A stretch of 64,000 nucleotides of DNA from Fimbriimonas ginsengisoli Gsoil 348 (GTDB taxonomy: Bacteria; Armatimonadota; Fimbriimonadia; Fimbriimonadales; Fimbriimonadaceae). Made by a program: the position numbers and the translations under genes. The stretch covers positions 94,601-158,600 of the forward strand of contig CAMCVK010000008.1 of the NCBI GenBank assembly GCA_945881865.1, given 5' to 3'. The notes beneath the pieces were generated by a model, which was not told the origin of the DNA, did no database searches, and saw only the letters and a program-made list of their open reading frames with translations. This document shows positions 33,493-42,904 of this stretch, in pieces. Numbering within the stretch: the stretch's first letter is position 1; every line of letters starts with the position of its first letter.

Positions 33493-34593
33493 TTACGCCG
33501 GGCCGGGGATGAACGGCAGTAAGTCGCGCTCCAAAACCTTCACGGTGGCGGCCACTTGATCGTAACCGGAGGAAGGCTCCTCCGGACGATCTTGGTCGGT
33601 TATCCAAGCCACCTGTAAGCGTTCCCGCAGGTCCTCGGGCACCTGTTCCGGCACCGGAAGTCCGGAAAGCGTGAGAATCGCCGCCGTCCACATCCGGGGC
33701 ACGGTGGTGAGGTTATAGCCGCCACCGCCGACGGCGACCGTAGGCAGGCCGAGCTCGTGGATCTTCTCCACCGCCCATAGCCAATCCCGCGCATCGGCCC
33801 GTAGGTGCGCAAGCGGGTCCAGATAGTGTGCGTCGGTGCCCAGCTGCAACACGATCGCCTCCGGTTGAAACTTTTCTAGCGCAGAGAGAATCGCGCTGAA
33901 ACCCAGCCTCCATGCGTCGCCGGTGGCATTTGCCGGGATCGGGACGTTCACGCTCGTAAACGCAGTTCCCGTTTCGCGAACGTAGCCGGTTCCCGGCCAC
34001 AACGTTCGTGGATCTTCGTGGATGCTCGCCGTGAGAACGGCCGGATCATTCAACCAAAGCTGTTGCACGCCGTCGCCGTGGTGCACGTCGATGTCGATGT
34101 AGGCAACGCTGGCAAAGCGCTGACGCAAGACGGCCACTCCCAGTGCGGGGTCATTAAAAATGCAGAACCCGCTGGCGCGGGCGCGCATGGCATGGTGCAG
34201 TCCGCCGCCGATTCCAAACGCACGCCGTGCTCCATCGCGGACCGCCTCGGCAGCGCGAAGCGTTGCCCCAACGTATGCCAACGAGGACCGATAGATCGCC
34301 GGAAACGGCGGATTGTCACCATAAAGCCCAAACTCCGCGGAGAGTTCTCCAAGGCGCTCGTGTCTCGCGCCGGTCTTCAAGAGTTCTTCGACTTCGGCGA
34401 TAGCTTCCACATAGGCGGGCGAATGCACCAGTGCAACCTCAGCCGGGGTGGCAGGGGCCGGAACCAAAACATCCACCTCGGCCAGCCGATGAAGCAACGC
34501 CATCGTGCGGTGCAACCTTTCTGGCTTCAGCGGATGCCGCGGGCCAAACGAGTAGTCGGTCGTTTCCGGATGCAGATAGAAGTTGGGAATCAT
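33493..34593 (-). CDS. AcuC/class II histone-deacetylase-family amidohydrolase
   Basis: A 366-residue zinc deacetylase. It shows FGPRHPLKPERLHRT, GGGLHHAMRARASGFCIFND (the charge-relay His pair), IDIDVHHGDGVQQ (Asp-His zinc site), SIHEDPRTLWPGTG and LQLGTDAHYLDPLAHL. AcuC deacetylates acetyl-CoA synthetase in some bacteria; other members act on polyamines. Its place at the head of the tyrA-aroA run is unexpected and may only reflect shared transcription. Confidence 0.9.
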   Translation of the reverse strand: MIPNFYLHPETTDYSFGPRHPLKPERLHRTMALLHRLAEVDVLVPAPATPAEVALVHSPAYVEAIAEVEELLKTGARHERLGELSAEFGLYGDNPPFPAIYRSSLAYVGATLRAAEAVRDGARRAFGIGGGLHHAMRARASGFCIFNDPALGVAVLRQRFASVAYIDIDVHHGDGVQQLWLNDPAVLTASIHEDPRTLWPGTGYVRETGTAFTSVNVPIPANATGDAWRLGFSAILSALEKFQPEAIVLQLGTDAHYLDPLAHLRADARDWLWAVEKIHELGLPTVAVGGGGYNLTTVPRMWTAAILTLSGLPVPEQVPEDLRERLQVAWITDQDRPEEPSSGYDQVAATVKVLERDLLPFIPGPA

Positions 34594-34625
34594 GAAATTT
34601 GCTCCGTCGGTAGACTCTACGGATT

Positions 34626-35708
34626 ATGGGAAGTAGCTTCGGCACGCTGTTTCGAATCTCGACCTTCGGCGAATCGCACGGGATCGGGGTCGGAGTCGTG
34701 ATCGATGGCTGCCCCGCCCGATTGCCACTAGACGTCTCGGAAATCCAGGCGGAACTGGACCGGCGGCGTCCGGGTCAGTCAAAGATTACGACGCAGCGAA
34801 AGGAAAGCGACACCGCCGAAATCCTCAGCGGCGTGCAGGATGGACTCACCCTTGGCACCCCGATTTCGATTCTGGTTCGGAACGCAGACCACCGGAGCCG
34901 AGATTACGACGAGATGCAGTCGAAGTATCGGCCATCGCATGCGGATTTCGCCTACGACCAAAAGTATGGGATCCGGGCGTGGTCGGGTGGCGGTCGGGCC
35001 TCGGCACGCGAGACCATCGGACGCGTGGCCGCCGGTGCGATTGCGAAAAAGATCCTTGCCACATTCGGAGTGGAGGTCATCGCGTACGTCGAGACGATCC
35101 AGAACCTGCGGGCCACAATCGACCCGAACACGGTCACGCAAGCCGCGGTGGAAGCCAACATCGTGCGCTGCCCGGATTCGGCGCAGGCCGAGGTGATGAT
35201 TACGCTCATTGAGAAGGTGCGTAAAGACGGAAACTCCATCGGCGGCGTCATCGGCGCGGTCGCGCGGGGCGTTCCGGCCGGATGGGGCGAACCGGTTTTC
35301 GATAAGCTTGAGGCAGACCTGGCGCGGGCGATGCTCTCGCTGCCCGCTTGTAAAGGCTTTGAAATCGGCGGAGGGTTCGGGATGACAGAACGCCTCGGGA
35401 CCGAAGTGAACGATCCGTTCATGGCGGACGAAAACGGTCAGGTGACGACCAGCAGCAACTTTTCGGGCGGGATCCAGGGCGGAATCAGCAACGGAATGCC
35501 GATCACGCTCCGATTAGCTTTCAAACCGACCGCGACCGTGATGCATGAGCAGCCAACGGTAACCACCGAGCACGAGAACACCACCCTTCAAGGCCGAGGT
35601 CGGCACGATCCCTGCGTTTTGCCACGCGCCGTACCGATGGTAGAAGCCATGTTTGCTCTAACGCTCGTCGATCACGCCCTGCGGCAACGGGCGCAGCGCC
35701 TTATTTGA
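34626..35708 (+). CDS. aroC: Chorismate synthase
   Basis: A 360-residue FMN-dependent enzyme: [23 protein letters not shown] at the start (first signature), [32 protein letters not shown] (second signature) and [18 protein letters not shown] (third). It converts EPSP to chorismate, completing the route with aroA across the 32-bp divergent gap. The gene end overlaps a small leftward frame. Confidence 0.97.
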   Translation: MGSSFGTLFRISTFGESHGIGVGVVIDGCPARLPLDVSEIQAELDRRRPGQSKITTQRKESDTAEILSGVQDGLTLGTPISILVRNADHRSRDYDEMQSKYRPSHADFAYDQKYGIRAWSGGGRASARETIGRVAAGAIAKKILATFGVEVIAYVETIQNLRATIDPNTVTQAAVEANIVRCPDSAQAEVMITLIEKVRKDGNSIGGVIGAVARGVPAGWGEPVFDKLEADLARAMLSLPACKGFEIGGGFGMTERLGTEVNDPFMADENGQVTTSSNFSGGIQGGISNGMPITLRLAFKPTATVMHEQPTVTTEHENTTLQGRGRHDPCVLPRAVPMVEAMFALTLVDHALRQRAQRLI

Positions 35709-35832
35709 TGTACTCGTCGCGGAGCATCATCTTCAGAGCAAAATAGCCCATGATGACGATGAGGGTGACAACGCCACCGGCAACGAACAAAAATCCGAAC
35801 AGTCCCGCAAGGCCGTCGATTCGCTCTGGCAT
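35701..35832 (-). CDS. 43-residue single-helix membrane peptide
   Basis: An ATG at 35832 opens a 43-residue frame: a short polar start ([10 protein letters not shown]), a hydrophobic helix [23 protein letters not shown], then a charged tail [10 protein letters not shown]. The balanced layout looks like a real small membrane protein rather than chance. The stop overlaps the aroC end by 8 bp on the other strand. The ribosome site is weak. No family recognised. Confidence 0.5.
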   Translation of the reverse strand: MPERIDGLAGLFGFLFVAGGVVTLIVIMGYFALKMMLRDEYIK

Positions 35833-35927
35833 TCCGCTAGTCTACTGCTTCGCTCCTGCGGATGCTTGCCACACAATTTCATGGAACCAAATCGAACCGT
35901 AGCGGGTACCTTTTCTGCGGGCGCACC

Positions 35928-36716
35928 ATGAACCGAACCCCGACCGAGGACACCACGGCCATTCCCCCGAAGATTTCGGCGCAAGAGGTCGATTTCTACT
36001 ACGGCACGTTTCAGGCCCTCAAAAAAGTTTCGGTCGATATCGCCCCGAACCGCGTCACGGCATTCATCGGCCCATCGGGTTGCGGAAAATCCACTTTCCT
36101 TCGTTGCATCAATCGCATGAACGATACGATTGACGGTGCCCGCCTCGAGGGCAAAGTCACGATCGACGGCGTGGACATCTACGCGCCCGGCGTGATGACG
36201 GAAGAGCTTCGGAAGAACGTCGGCATGGTATTCCAGAAGCCAAACCCGTTCCCGAGTTCGATCCGCGACAACATCGCTTATGGTCCCCGACTGCACGGCA
36301 CCAAGCGTAAAGACGAGCTTGACGAAATCGTCGAGTCGAGTCTGCGGAAAGCGGCCCTCTGGGAGGAAGTGAAGGACAAGCTCGACCAAAGCGGGCTCTC
36401 GCTTTCTGGCGGTCAGCAGCAACGGCTGTGCATCGCGCGGGCGCTCGCGGTCAACCCAAATACGATATTGATGGACGAGCCGTGCAGTGCTCTGGACCCA
36501 ATCGCCACCTCCCGAATTGAAGACCTTCTATTCGAGTTGAAGAACGATTACACGATTGTAATCGTCACCCATAACATGCAACAGGCTCAGCGGGCAAGCG
36601 ACTTCACCGCGTTCTTCATGGCGGGCCAACTGATCGAGTACAACCGCACCGAGTCGATTTTTCTTTCACCGCAGGAGACCCGCACCGAGGATTACATTAG
36701 TGGTCGATTCGGCTGA
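35928..36716 (+). CDS. pstB: Phosphate ABC transporter ATP-binding protein
   Basis: A 262-residue ATPase from [25 protein letters not shown], Walker [10 protein letters not shown] followed by [32 protein letters not shown], the signature [29 protein letters not shown] and [13 protein letters not shown] are specific for PstB. pstS, pstC and pstA are not next to it, and phoU is 21 kb away. A GAF histidine kinase gene overlaps its end by 17 bp. Confidence 0.94.
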   Translation: MNRTPTEDTTAIPPKISAQEVDFYYGTFQALKKVSVDIAPNRVTAFIGPSGCGKSTFLRCINRMNDTIDGARLEGKVTIDGVDIYAPGVMTEELRKNVGMVFQKPNPFPSSIRDNIAYGPRLHGTKRKDELDEIVESSLRKAALWEEVKDKLDQSGLSLSGGQQQRLCIARALAVNPNTILMDEPCSALDPIATSRIEDLLFELKNDYTIVIVTHNMQQAQRASDFTAFFMAGQLIEYNRTESIFLSPQETRTEDYISGRFG

Positions 36717-38028
36717 GGTCGCTTCCCAAGTAGATAACAACGAGCTGCTCATCCGCGCGGTTCAGCGCGCCACGCGGAAGCTTGCCAGCACCGGGAAGTT
36801 TGACGACGTTCTTCGAGACGTGCTCGCGATTTGCGTCGAGGCGGTAGGCGCGGAAAATGGAACGATCTACCTTCACGATTCCGCCCAGCGACGTCTAAAG
36901 TTTCAGCACGTGCTTCCCTCCGACATTGCGGACCGCCTTCCGGTTCGCGACATCGCTGACGATTTTGGGGTGGCCGGGTTGGCATTCCAATCACGCCGAT
37001 CGGTCACGCGAGACTACGCAGAAAAGCCAAGAGACGCGTGGAACGAGTTTGAGCGCGCAACGGGCGTGCCCGTGCGCAGCATCATTGCCACGCCACTTTC
37101 GATGGAAGACGAAGAGCCCGTCGGCGTCGTGCAGCTCATCAACAAGGACGAAGGCGGATTCACGGAGTCCGACATCGCCGTCTTGGACATCGTGTCGGCG
37201 GTTGCGACGATGGCTTTTTTGAACGCTCAGCTGATCGACGAGCAAGCCCGCGCTTCGACCCTCCTCGGTATGGGCAAAGTCAGCCACGACATCGGCAACC
37301 TCGCCGCTTCCCTCTACGCCACGCTGAGCTTCGGCGAGATGGCGATGGGCGGGCTGAACACGCACCTGCTGAGTGGGAAACCAGACCGAACGGTTCGGAT
37401 GTACGTTGATACGCTTGAGCCGTTCTTTCGGGAACTGAAAAGCTCCGTAGATCGCATCGTCGGCTATAGCCAACTCATCAGCGATATGTCGGCCGGGAGG
37501 CCGATCCGTCCGGTATTTCAACGCTCGTCCCTCGCCGAAAACATCTACACTTCTGCGGCCCTTTTTGAAACTCAGGGCCGCGCCGAGCACATCCGGATCG
37601 TTTACGACATCGACTACTCTGCGCCCGAGACGTTCAACGACGAGCTGTTCATCGTCCGCATCGTGCAAAACCTAGTCGGAAACGCCATCAAAGCCGTACG
37701 CGAGACGCTGCCGGAAGACCTGCCGGAGGTTCTGGAGGACGGCGAGCCGAGCGAGTACTACGGCGAAATCCAGGTTTGCTACCGGGTGGAAAGCGATACG
37801 CACGTCATCGAGGTTCGCGACACCGGCCCCGGTATGAGCGAAGACACGATTGAGCGCATTTTGCAAGGCAAGGCCAGAAGCGAGTGGGGCAAGGCGGGCG
37901 GGAGCGGCTGGGGCCTGAAGATCGTTTTGGAGCTTACGGCGGCTCTCCAAGGTCGCGTGCAGATCGAATCTCAAGTCGGCCGAGGCACGAAGTTCCGGGT
38001 CGAAATTCCGACTCGCGACGAGGCCTAG
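36700..38028 (+). CDS. GAF-domain sensor histidine kinase
   Basis: A 442-residue soluble kinase with a GTG start inside pstB. A GAF domain spans about 25-180 ([39 protein letters not shown]). A dimerisation helix follows with GKVSHDIGN (phospho-acceptor His196), then the ATPase domain with [11 protein letters not shown] (N box), RDTGPGM (G1) and GSGWGLKIV (G2). No response regulator is adjacent. Overlap with pstB suggests it may sense something linked to phosphate status, but this is inference. Confidence 0.88.
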   Translation: MVDSAEVASQVDNNELLIRAVQRATRKLASTGKFDDVLRDVLAICVEAVGAENGTIYLHDSAQRRLKFQHVLPSDIADRLPVRDIADDFGVAGLAFQSRRSVTRDYAEKPRDAWNEFERATGVPVRSIIATPLSMEDEEPVGVVQLINKDEGGFTESDIAVLDIVSAVATMAFLNAQLIDEQARASTLLGMGKVSHDIGNLAASLYATLSFGEMAMGGLNTHLLSGKPDRTVRMYVDTLEPFFRELKSSVDRIVGYSQLISDMSAGRPIRPVFQRSSLAENIYTSAALFETQGRAEHIRIVYDIDYSAPETFNDELFIVRIVQNLVGNAIKAVRETLPEDLPEVLEDGEPSEYYGEIQVCYRVESDTHVIEVRDTGPGMSEDTIERILQGKARSEWGKAGGSGWGLKIVLELTAALQGRVQIESQVGRGTKFRVEIPTRDEA

Positions 38029-38384
38029 TCCGAAACTATGCTGTGTCCGGCGGCAGTTAGGGCGGCCACGGCAGCCTCGCGCAATCGCGCAGGAACCAGC
38101 ACATGGTCAGTGTCGAACGTCGACACGGCAAAAATCGGAACTCCGGCCTGTGCAAGCGGACATAGAACCGAGCTGAGAACTCCGGTCAGCGCAAACGGAA
38201 ACGGTCCCTGTAGGGTGAACAACGACCAGTCTCTCTCTGCCTCGATACCCTCGGCAAGATCGTCTTGTGGCAGCACCGTTGTCCATCCGCCGGAGTCGAA
38301 CGTCTTCGCCCAGAAGGCATCTCCTGAAACCGTGAGATCCGCCCTCGCTACCGCGTAAAGCTGGCTGCCCTCGCGAATCGTCAG
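38025..38384 (-). CDS. ACT-domain protein (CASTOR/DUF-type), likely CTG start
   Basis: About 119 residues from a CTG at 38384 that overlaps the metX stop as CTGA. WSLFTLQGPFPFALTGVLSS, then LAQAGVPIFAVSTFDTDHVL and AVAALTAAGHSI form the second of two ACT folds in stand-alone amino-acid-binding proteins; the first half begins YAVARADLTVSG. No ATG, GTG or TTG exists in frame between here and 38543, deep inside metX. These proteins bind amino acids allosterically; coupling to metX suggests a methionine or homoserine-related ligand. Confidence 0.7.
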   Translation of the reverse strand: MTIREGSQLYAVARADLTVSGDAFWAKTFDSGGWTTVLPQDDLAEGIEAERDWSLFTLQGPFPFALTGVLSSVLCPLAQAGVPIFAVSTFDTDHVLVPARLREAAVAALTAAGHSIVSD

Positions 38385-39448
38385 GATGTCATCAACTCCC
38401 GAAACGCCTCGCCCTGTAATTCTCCGTCTAACAAGAAGGCGTCGTGGCCGTACGGAAGGTCGATCTCGCGATGGAACGAGGCACGCCCGGTGGCGACCGC
38501 CTCGGCATGGGCTTCTGCACTCATCGACGTCGGATAAATCCAATCGCTCGTGTAGCTGACGAAGCCATACTTCGCGCTTGCCGCGGAGAAATTCGGACCC
38601 TCGTAGTAGTCGATCGCACGGGTGAGGATGAGCTGAGAGTTGGCGTCAAATCGCTTCAGGAACTTCCCCGCCTGGTACTGGAGGTAGCTCTCCACTTCGA
38701 ATTCGATCCCGAGGTGATAATCCGGCACCAGCTTGTTTTGCAGGCGACGCGCGAACTTCGCCTCGAACGCGCCCGGGCTGAGAAACGTCAGGTGGCCCAA
38801 CATCCGGGCGACCGATAACCCATCGTCTGGCCCCTCGCCGGGAAGATAGTCACCGCCGAGCCAGCGAGAGTCGCGCATCACTGCCTGGCGGCCGACTTCA
38901 TTGAAGGCAATCTGCATCGCCGAGTGCCGCATGGCGCTTGCACTTACAAAGGCACGCTGAACCCGTTGCGGGTAGCGAGAGGTCCATTCGAGTGCCTGCA
39001 TACCGCCCATGCTTCCGCCCGCGACCGCCGCCAAGTAGTTGACGCCAAGATGGTCCAGCAAACGCGCCTGAGCATCCACCATGTCGCCAACGGTGATGAT
39101 CGGAAACCGGCTTCCGTACGGCGCGTCGTCTTCCGCCAACGATGATGGCCCGGTGCTCCCCTGACAGCCGCCCAAAACGTTTGAGCAGATCACGAAGTAC
39201 CGGTCTGTGTCGATGGGCCTTCCGGGGCCAACCATCCTATCCCACCACGACGTCGCATTCGAGTCTCCTGTGAGCGCGTGGCAAACCAGAACCGCATTCT
39301 CGCCGTCGAACCGACCCCAGGTTTGGTAGGCAAGCCTCACCGACGGGAGCGTGGAGCCGGCTTCCAACCGCATCGCACCCAAGGCAACGGTTTTGCCCTC
39401 AGAGTCGGGCGCCGAATCGCGCTCCACAAACAATCCCGGGTCAATCAT
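38381..39448 (-). CDS. metX: Homoserine O-acetyltransferase
   Basis: A 355-residue alpha/beta hydrolase-fold acyltransferase. LAYQTWGRFDGENAVLVCHALTG, then VVGPGRPIDTDRYFVICSNVLGG, AVAGGSMGGMQALEW (nucleophilic Ser) and the C-terminal GHDAFLLD (His) are all as in MetX. It activates homoserine for metY (4109-5416). Succinyl specificity cannot be excluded by eye. It lies 32 bp after the pilT cluster. Confidence 0.94.
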   Translation of the reverse strand: MIDPGLFVERDSAPDSEGKTVALGAMRLEAGSTLPSVRLAYQTWGRFDGENAVLVCHALTGDSNATSWWDRMVGPGRPIDTDRYFVICSNVLGGCQGSTGPSSLAEDDAPYGSRFPIITVGDMVDAQARLLDHLGVNYLAAVAGGSMGGMQALEWTSRYPQRVQRAFVSASAMRHSAMQIAFNEVGRQAVMRDSRWLGGDYLPGEGPDDGLSVARMLGHLTFLSPGAFEAKFARRLQNKLVPDYHLGIEFEVESYLQYQAGKFLKRFDANSQLILTRAIDYYEGPNFSAASAKYGFVSYTSDWIYPTSMSAEAHAEAVATGRASFHREIDLPYGHDAFLLDGELQGEAFRELMTS

Positions 39449-39480
39449 GGTTCACGCTTCGAACGGCATCCACTGCCGAC

Positions 39481-40668
39481 TCAATCGCGACGAAACGCGG
39501 GACGATTTGGCTGGCTGCGGACTCCGACTGGCGGCGGCGTAACGGGCCGCTGGACAATGCCGCCGGGTGCGTTTGCACCGCCGGGAACGACCGGCCCAAG
39601 CTGGGATCCGAGGTCGACCAAACGATCAAAGTCGGACGGGTCCTTTGCCCGCGCGCGGGCATCTTCCCGAGTAACAAGGCCACGCTCGTACAGGTTCACC
39701 AGCGATTGGTCCAGCGTGATCATCCGTTGCCGCGCGCCGGTCTGGATGAGCGAGTGAATCTGGTAGCTCTTATTCTCACGAATGAGGTTTCGCACGGCCG
39801 AGGTGGCAACCAAAACTTCATGCGCGGCGGCTCTTCCTCGGCCGTCCTTCCGGCGAACCAGCGTTTGCGAGACCACGCCGATGAGGTTTACGGAAAGCTG
39901 CATTCGAATCTGCTGCTGCTGGTGCGTCGGGAAAACGTCGACCATTCGGTCAACGGTCTGAACCGCGTCAACGGTATGCAAAGTGCCGAAGACGAGGTGG
40001 CCGGTTTCGGCCGCGGTAATCGCGAGGTGGATCGTCTCCAAGTCGCGCATTTCACCGACAAGAATCACGTCTGGATCCTGCCGGAGGACGTACTTGAGCG
40101 CGTTCGCGAACGACATCGTGTCAACGTCGAGTTCCCGCTGATTGATGAGGGCCAGCTGGTCCTCGTGAACAAACTCAATCGGGTCCTCGACCGTGACCAG
40201 ATGCACCTTCTGGGTGCGGTTGATCTTGTCCATCATCGCGGCAAGCGAAGTCGACTTACCCGATCCGGCCGGGCCGGTAACCAAGACAAGCCCGCGCGGA
40301 CGCGTAACGAAGTCGTAGCAGGCCTGAGGAAGGAACAGTTCCTCCATCGTGAGGACCTGGTACGGAATCACGCGGAAGGCAGCCTGCATGTGCCCACGTT
40401 GCTGATAGCAGTTTCCGCGGAAGCGGGAAACACCCGGGATTTCAAAGGCGAAGTCGAGTTCGAGGTCGTTTTCAAACTTCGCAATCTGGCTGGACTGCAA
40501 AATTTTGTACAGTTCGCGCCGGAAGGCGGCGTCCGTGAAACCGGGCGAGTCAATCGGCAGCAAGTCCCCGTCCACGCGAATGTAGACCTTTCCGGTGTCC
40601 GTCTTAAAGTGGACGTCGGAGCCGCTCATCTGAACGCACATCGACAAGAACGATTCAATGGACTGCAT
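39481..40668 (-). CDS. PilT-type pilus retraction ATPase, paralogue 1
   Basis: A 395-residue secretion-superfamily ATPase. Walker A is TGPAGSGKST at about 131-140, followed by VTVEDPIEFVHEDQLALINQRE (Asp box), LVGEMRDLETI (Walker B) and GHLVFGTLHTVDA (His box). SAVRNLIRENKSYQ is the AIRNLIRE motif of PilT. A 45-residue tail ends in VTPPPVGVRSQPNRP, absent from standard PilT. It overlaps the next upstream paralogue by 14 bp. Confidence 0.9.
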   Translation of the reverse strand: MQSIESFLSMCVQMSGSDVHFKTDTGKVYIRVDGDLLPIDSPGFTDAAFRRELYKILQSSQIAKFENDLELDFAFEIPGVSRFRGNCYQQRGHMQAAFRVIPYQVLTMEELFLPQACYDFVTRPRGLVLVTGPAGSGKSTSLAAMMDKINRTQKVHLVTVEDPIEFVHEDQLALINQRELDVDTMSFANALKYVLRQDPDVILVGEMRDLETIHLAITAAETGHLVFGTLHTVDAVQTVDRMVDVFPTHQQQQIRMQLSVNLIGVVSQTLVRRKDGRGRAAAHEVLVATSAVRNLIRENKSYQIHSLIQTGARQRMITLDQSLVNLYERGLVTREDARARAKDPSDFDRLVDLGSQLGPVVPGGANAPGGIVQRPVTPPPVGVRSQPNRPAFRRD

Positions 40669-41749
40669 GCGACACCTCCGCCAATCCTAGATTCTGGGCG
40701 CGACGAGCAAACTCCACAAGGTTTGAGGACTTTGCCAGAGCATGCTCATAATCGACCTTACCCTCCTTCAGCAAGTTCAGCAGACTGTTATCCAAACTCT
40801 GCATCCCCATTGCGCCGCCGGTCTGAATGTCGAGGTACAGCTGGTGCGTCTTGCCGTCTCGAATGATAGTTCGGATCGCGGAAGTCGCGATCATGACTTC
40901 AAACGCGGCGACACGCCCGGTGCCGCTTTTGTTCGGCAAGAGCGTCTGCGAAACCACCGCCTGCAAAGTAACGGATAGCTGAGTTCGAATTTGCGGTTGC
41001 TGCTCCGGCGGGAACACGTCAACGATCCGGTCGATCGTCTGCGCCGCATCGACGGTGTGGAGCGTGCTTAGAACAAGGTGACCGGTTTCCGCGGCAGTGA
41101 TGGCCAGCTGAATCGTCTCGAGGTCGCGCATCTCTCCGACCAAAATGACGTCCGGGTTCTGGCGCATGACGTGCTTCAGCGCCTCGGAGAACGAGTGGGT
41201 GTCCGTCGACAACTCCCGCTGGTTGATGATCGACATCTTGTCCTTATGGACATATTCGATAGGATCCTCAATCGTCATCACGTGGGCGCGCGCGTTGTTG
41301 TTGATGTGGTCGATCATCGAGGCGAGCGACGTCGACTTTCCGCTTCCCGTCGGTCCCGTAACCAAGATGAGACCACGGGGCATCAGCGCGATGCTTTTAC
41401 ATACCTGCGGGAGTTGAAGCTCGTCCAGGCTTCGGATTCGGTGGGGAATCACTCGGAAAACAGCCCCGACATTTCCGCGCTGCCAGAACATGTTCACGCG
41501 GAATCGGGCAAGGTTGGAAACCTGAAATGAGAGGTCAACCTCCTTGAATTCGCGCAGCCGCTCCTGGCGCTCGTCGTTCAGGATGCCAAAAAGCATCCGA
41601 TTATGCTCCTCGAGGGTCAGAGCGAGTTCTGGAAATCGCTGCAAATCGCCACGAATGCGCATGATCGGAGGCTGACCTGCTTTTAAGTGCAGGTCACTTG
41701 CGTCCGACCAGACGAGCTGGGCAAGCAATTCCTCAAGCGTAACCGCCAT
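40655..41749 (-). CDS. pilT: PilT-type pilus retraction ATPase, paralogue 2
   Basis: A 364-residue protein closest to canonical PilT: SDASDLHLKAGQPPIMRIRG near the start, Walker A TGPTGSGKST (about 131-140), MTIEDPIEYVHKDKMSIINQRE, VGEMRDLETIQLAI, GHLVLSTLHTVDAAQTIDRI and SAIRTIIRDGKTHQ. It powers retraction of type IV pili at the inner-membrane base. It ends inside the start of paralogue 1 and is 44 bp downstream of paralogue 3. Confidence 0.93.
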   Translation of the reverse strand: MAVTLEELLAQLVWSDASDLHLKAGQPPIMRIRGDLQRFPELALTLEEHNRMLFGILNDERQERLREFKEVDLSFQVSNLARFRVNMFWQRGNVGAVFRVIPHRIRSLDELQLPQVCKSIALMPRGLILVTGPTGSGKSTSLASMIDHINNNARAHVMTIEDPIEYVHKDKMSIINQRELSTDTHSFSEALKHVMRQNPDVILVGEMRDLETIQLAITAAETGHLVLSTLHTVDAAQTIDRIVDVFPPEQQPQIRTQLSVTLQAVVSQTLLPNKSGTGRVAAFEVMIATSAIRTIIRDGKTHQLYLDIQTGGAMGMQSLDNSLLNLLKEGKVDYEHALAKSSNLVEFARRAQNLGLAEVSHAVH

Positions 41750-41793
41750 CTGTTTATCCTACGACTAACCATCTAAAGACGCCAAGGATTCCC

Positions 41794-42873
41794 TTAGCGT
41801 CGAAGCAATTGTTTCAATTCCGAAGCGATTCCGGCGTAGTTCATCGCGGTTTGCTCCGTAATCACTCCGGCTTTGACATACTTTACAAGGGATTGGTTCA
41901 TTGTCTGCATTCCCCAGAACGAACCTTCGTTCATGTGGTGATACAAGTCGCTGAACGCTCCCTCTTCAACGGCCTTGCTGACCGTCGGCGTACACACCAG
42001 AATCTCGAGGGCGCAGACGCGTCCGTTGCCATCCGCGCGAGGTACCAACTTCTGGGCGACGATGGCGCGCAGGGAACCTCCCATGCGTTGGCATAGGTGC
42101 TTCTTTTCGTGCGGCGGGAACATGTTGATGATTCGGTCCATCGTTTCGTAGGCCGAAGCGGTGTGGACGGTGGAAAAAACCAAGTGACCGGTTTCACCTG
42201 CCTGAAGCGCAACGTTCATCGTGTTCGGGTCGCGCATTTCGCCGATCAGGATGACGTCCGGAGCTTCTCGAACGACGGCGCGGAGTGCCGGTTGGAAGTC
42301 CTCGGTATCGATTCCAATTTCACGCTGGCTGACGTACGCAGTCTTGTCCTGGTGCATGACCTCAAGCGGGTCCTCAAGCGTGACGATGTGGCAGGCGCGC
42401 TGCTGATTGATAATGTCGATCATCGCCGCGAGCGTCGTCGTTTTGCCCGAGCCGGTTGGTCCGGTGACCAAGATCAGGCCAAGCCGGTGGCTACAAAGTT
42501 CAGCCAAAACTTGCGGAAGCCCAAGATCGTCCAGGGTTCGGATCGTCAGCGGGACAATTCGCATGACCGATGCCCACGTGCCTTTCTGCTGGTAGATATT
42601 GCAGCGGACACGGCACTTACCCTCGACGGTGAAGCCGAGGTCCATCTCCATGTGCTCCTCGAAACGATTTCTCTGCCGAGGGTTCATGACCGATTCCATC
42701 AGCCGGCGCATCGTTGGCTGGTCGAGCTTCGGCAACGATTCATCCATAACGGACACTTGGCTAAACCGCTTGACCTTTGGGACAGCACCAACTTTGAGCA
42801 TGACGTCGGAGGCTTCTATTTCGAAGCCTATCTGAATGAGTTCCATCAACTCTAGCGATTCGAGAGTGCGCAT
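41794..42873 (-). CDS. PilT/PilU-type pilus ATPase, paralogue 3
   Basis: A 359-residue ATPase more divergent than the other two. Walker A is TGPTGSGKTTTLAA (about 137-150), then LEDPLEVMHQDKTAYVSQRE, IGEMRDPNTM and GHLVFSTVHTASAYETMDRI. It lacks the AIRNLIRE sequence; the same region reads PTVSKAVEEGAFSDLY. This suggests a PilU-like auxiliary motor. It is the first pilT-type gene transcribed in the leftward group. Confidence 0.9.
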   Translation of the reverse strand: MRTLESLELMELIQIGFEIEASDVMLKVGAVPKVKRFSQVSVMDESLPKLDQPTMRRLMESVMNPRQRNRFEEHMEMDLGFTVEGKCRVRCNIYQQKGTWASVMRIVPLTIRTLDDLGLPQVLAELCSHRLGLILVTGPTGSGKTTTLAAMIDIINQQRACHIVTLEDPLEVMHQDKTAYVSQREIGIDTEDFQPALRAVVREAPDVILIGEMRDPNTMNVALQAGETGHLVFSTVHTASAYETMDRIINMFPPHEKKHLCQRMGGSLRAIVAQKLVPRADGNGRVCALEILVCTPTVSKAVEEGAFSDLYHHMNEGSFWGMQTMNQSLVKYVKAGVITEQTAMNYAGIASELKQLLRR

Positions 42874-42904
42874 AATGCTTATCGTTCCTTAATGATACAG
42901 TGTT

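Noticed and set aside
39706..40866. A 386-codon open frame antisense to the pilT-type genes
   Set aside because: It mirrors conserved PilT coding sequence, and similar antisense frames appear opposite all three paralogues, a codon-bias effect.
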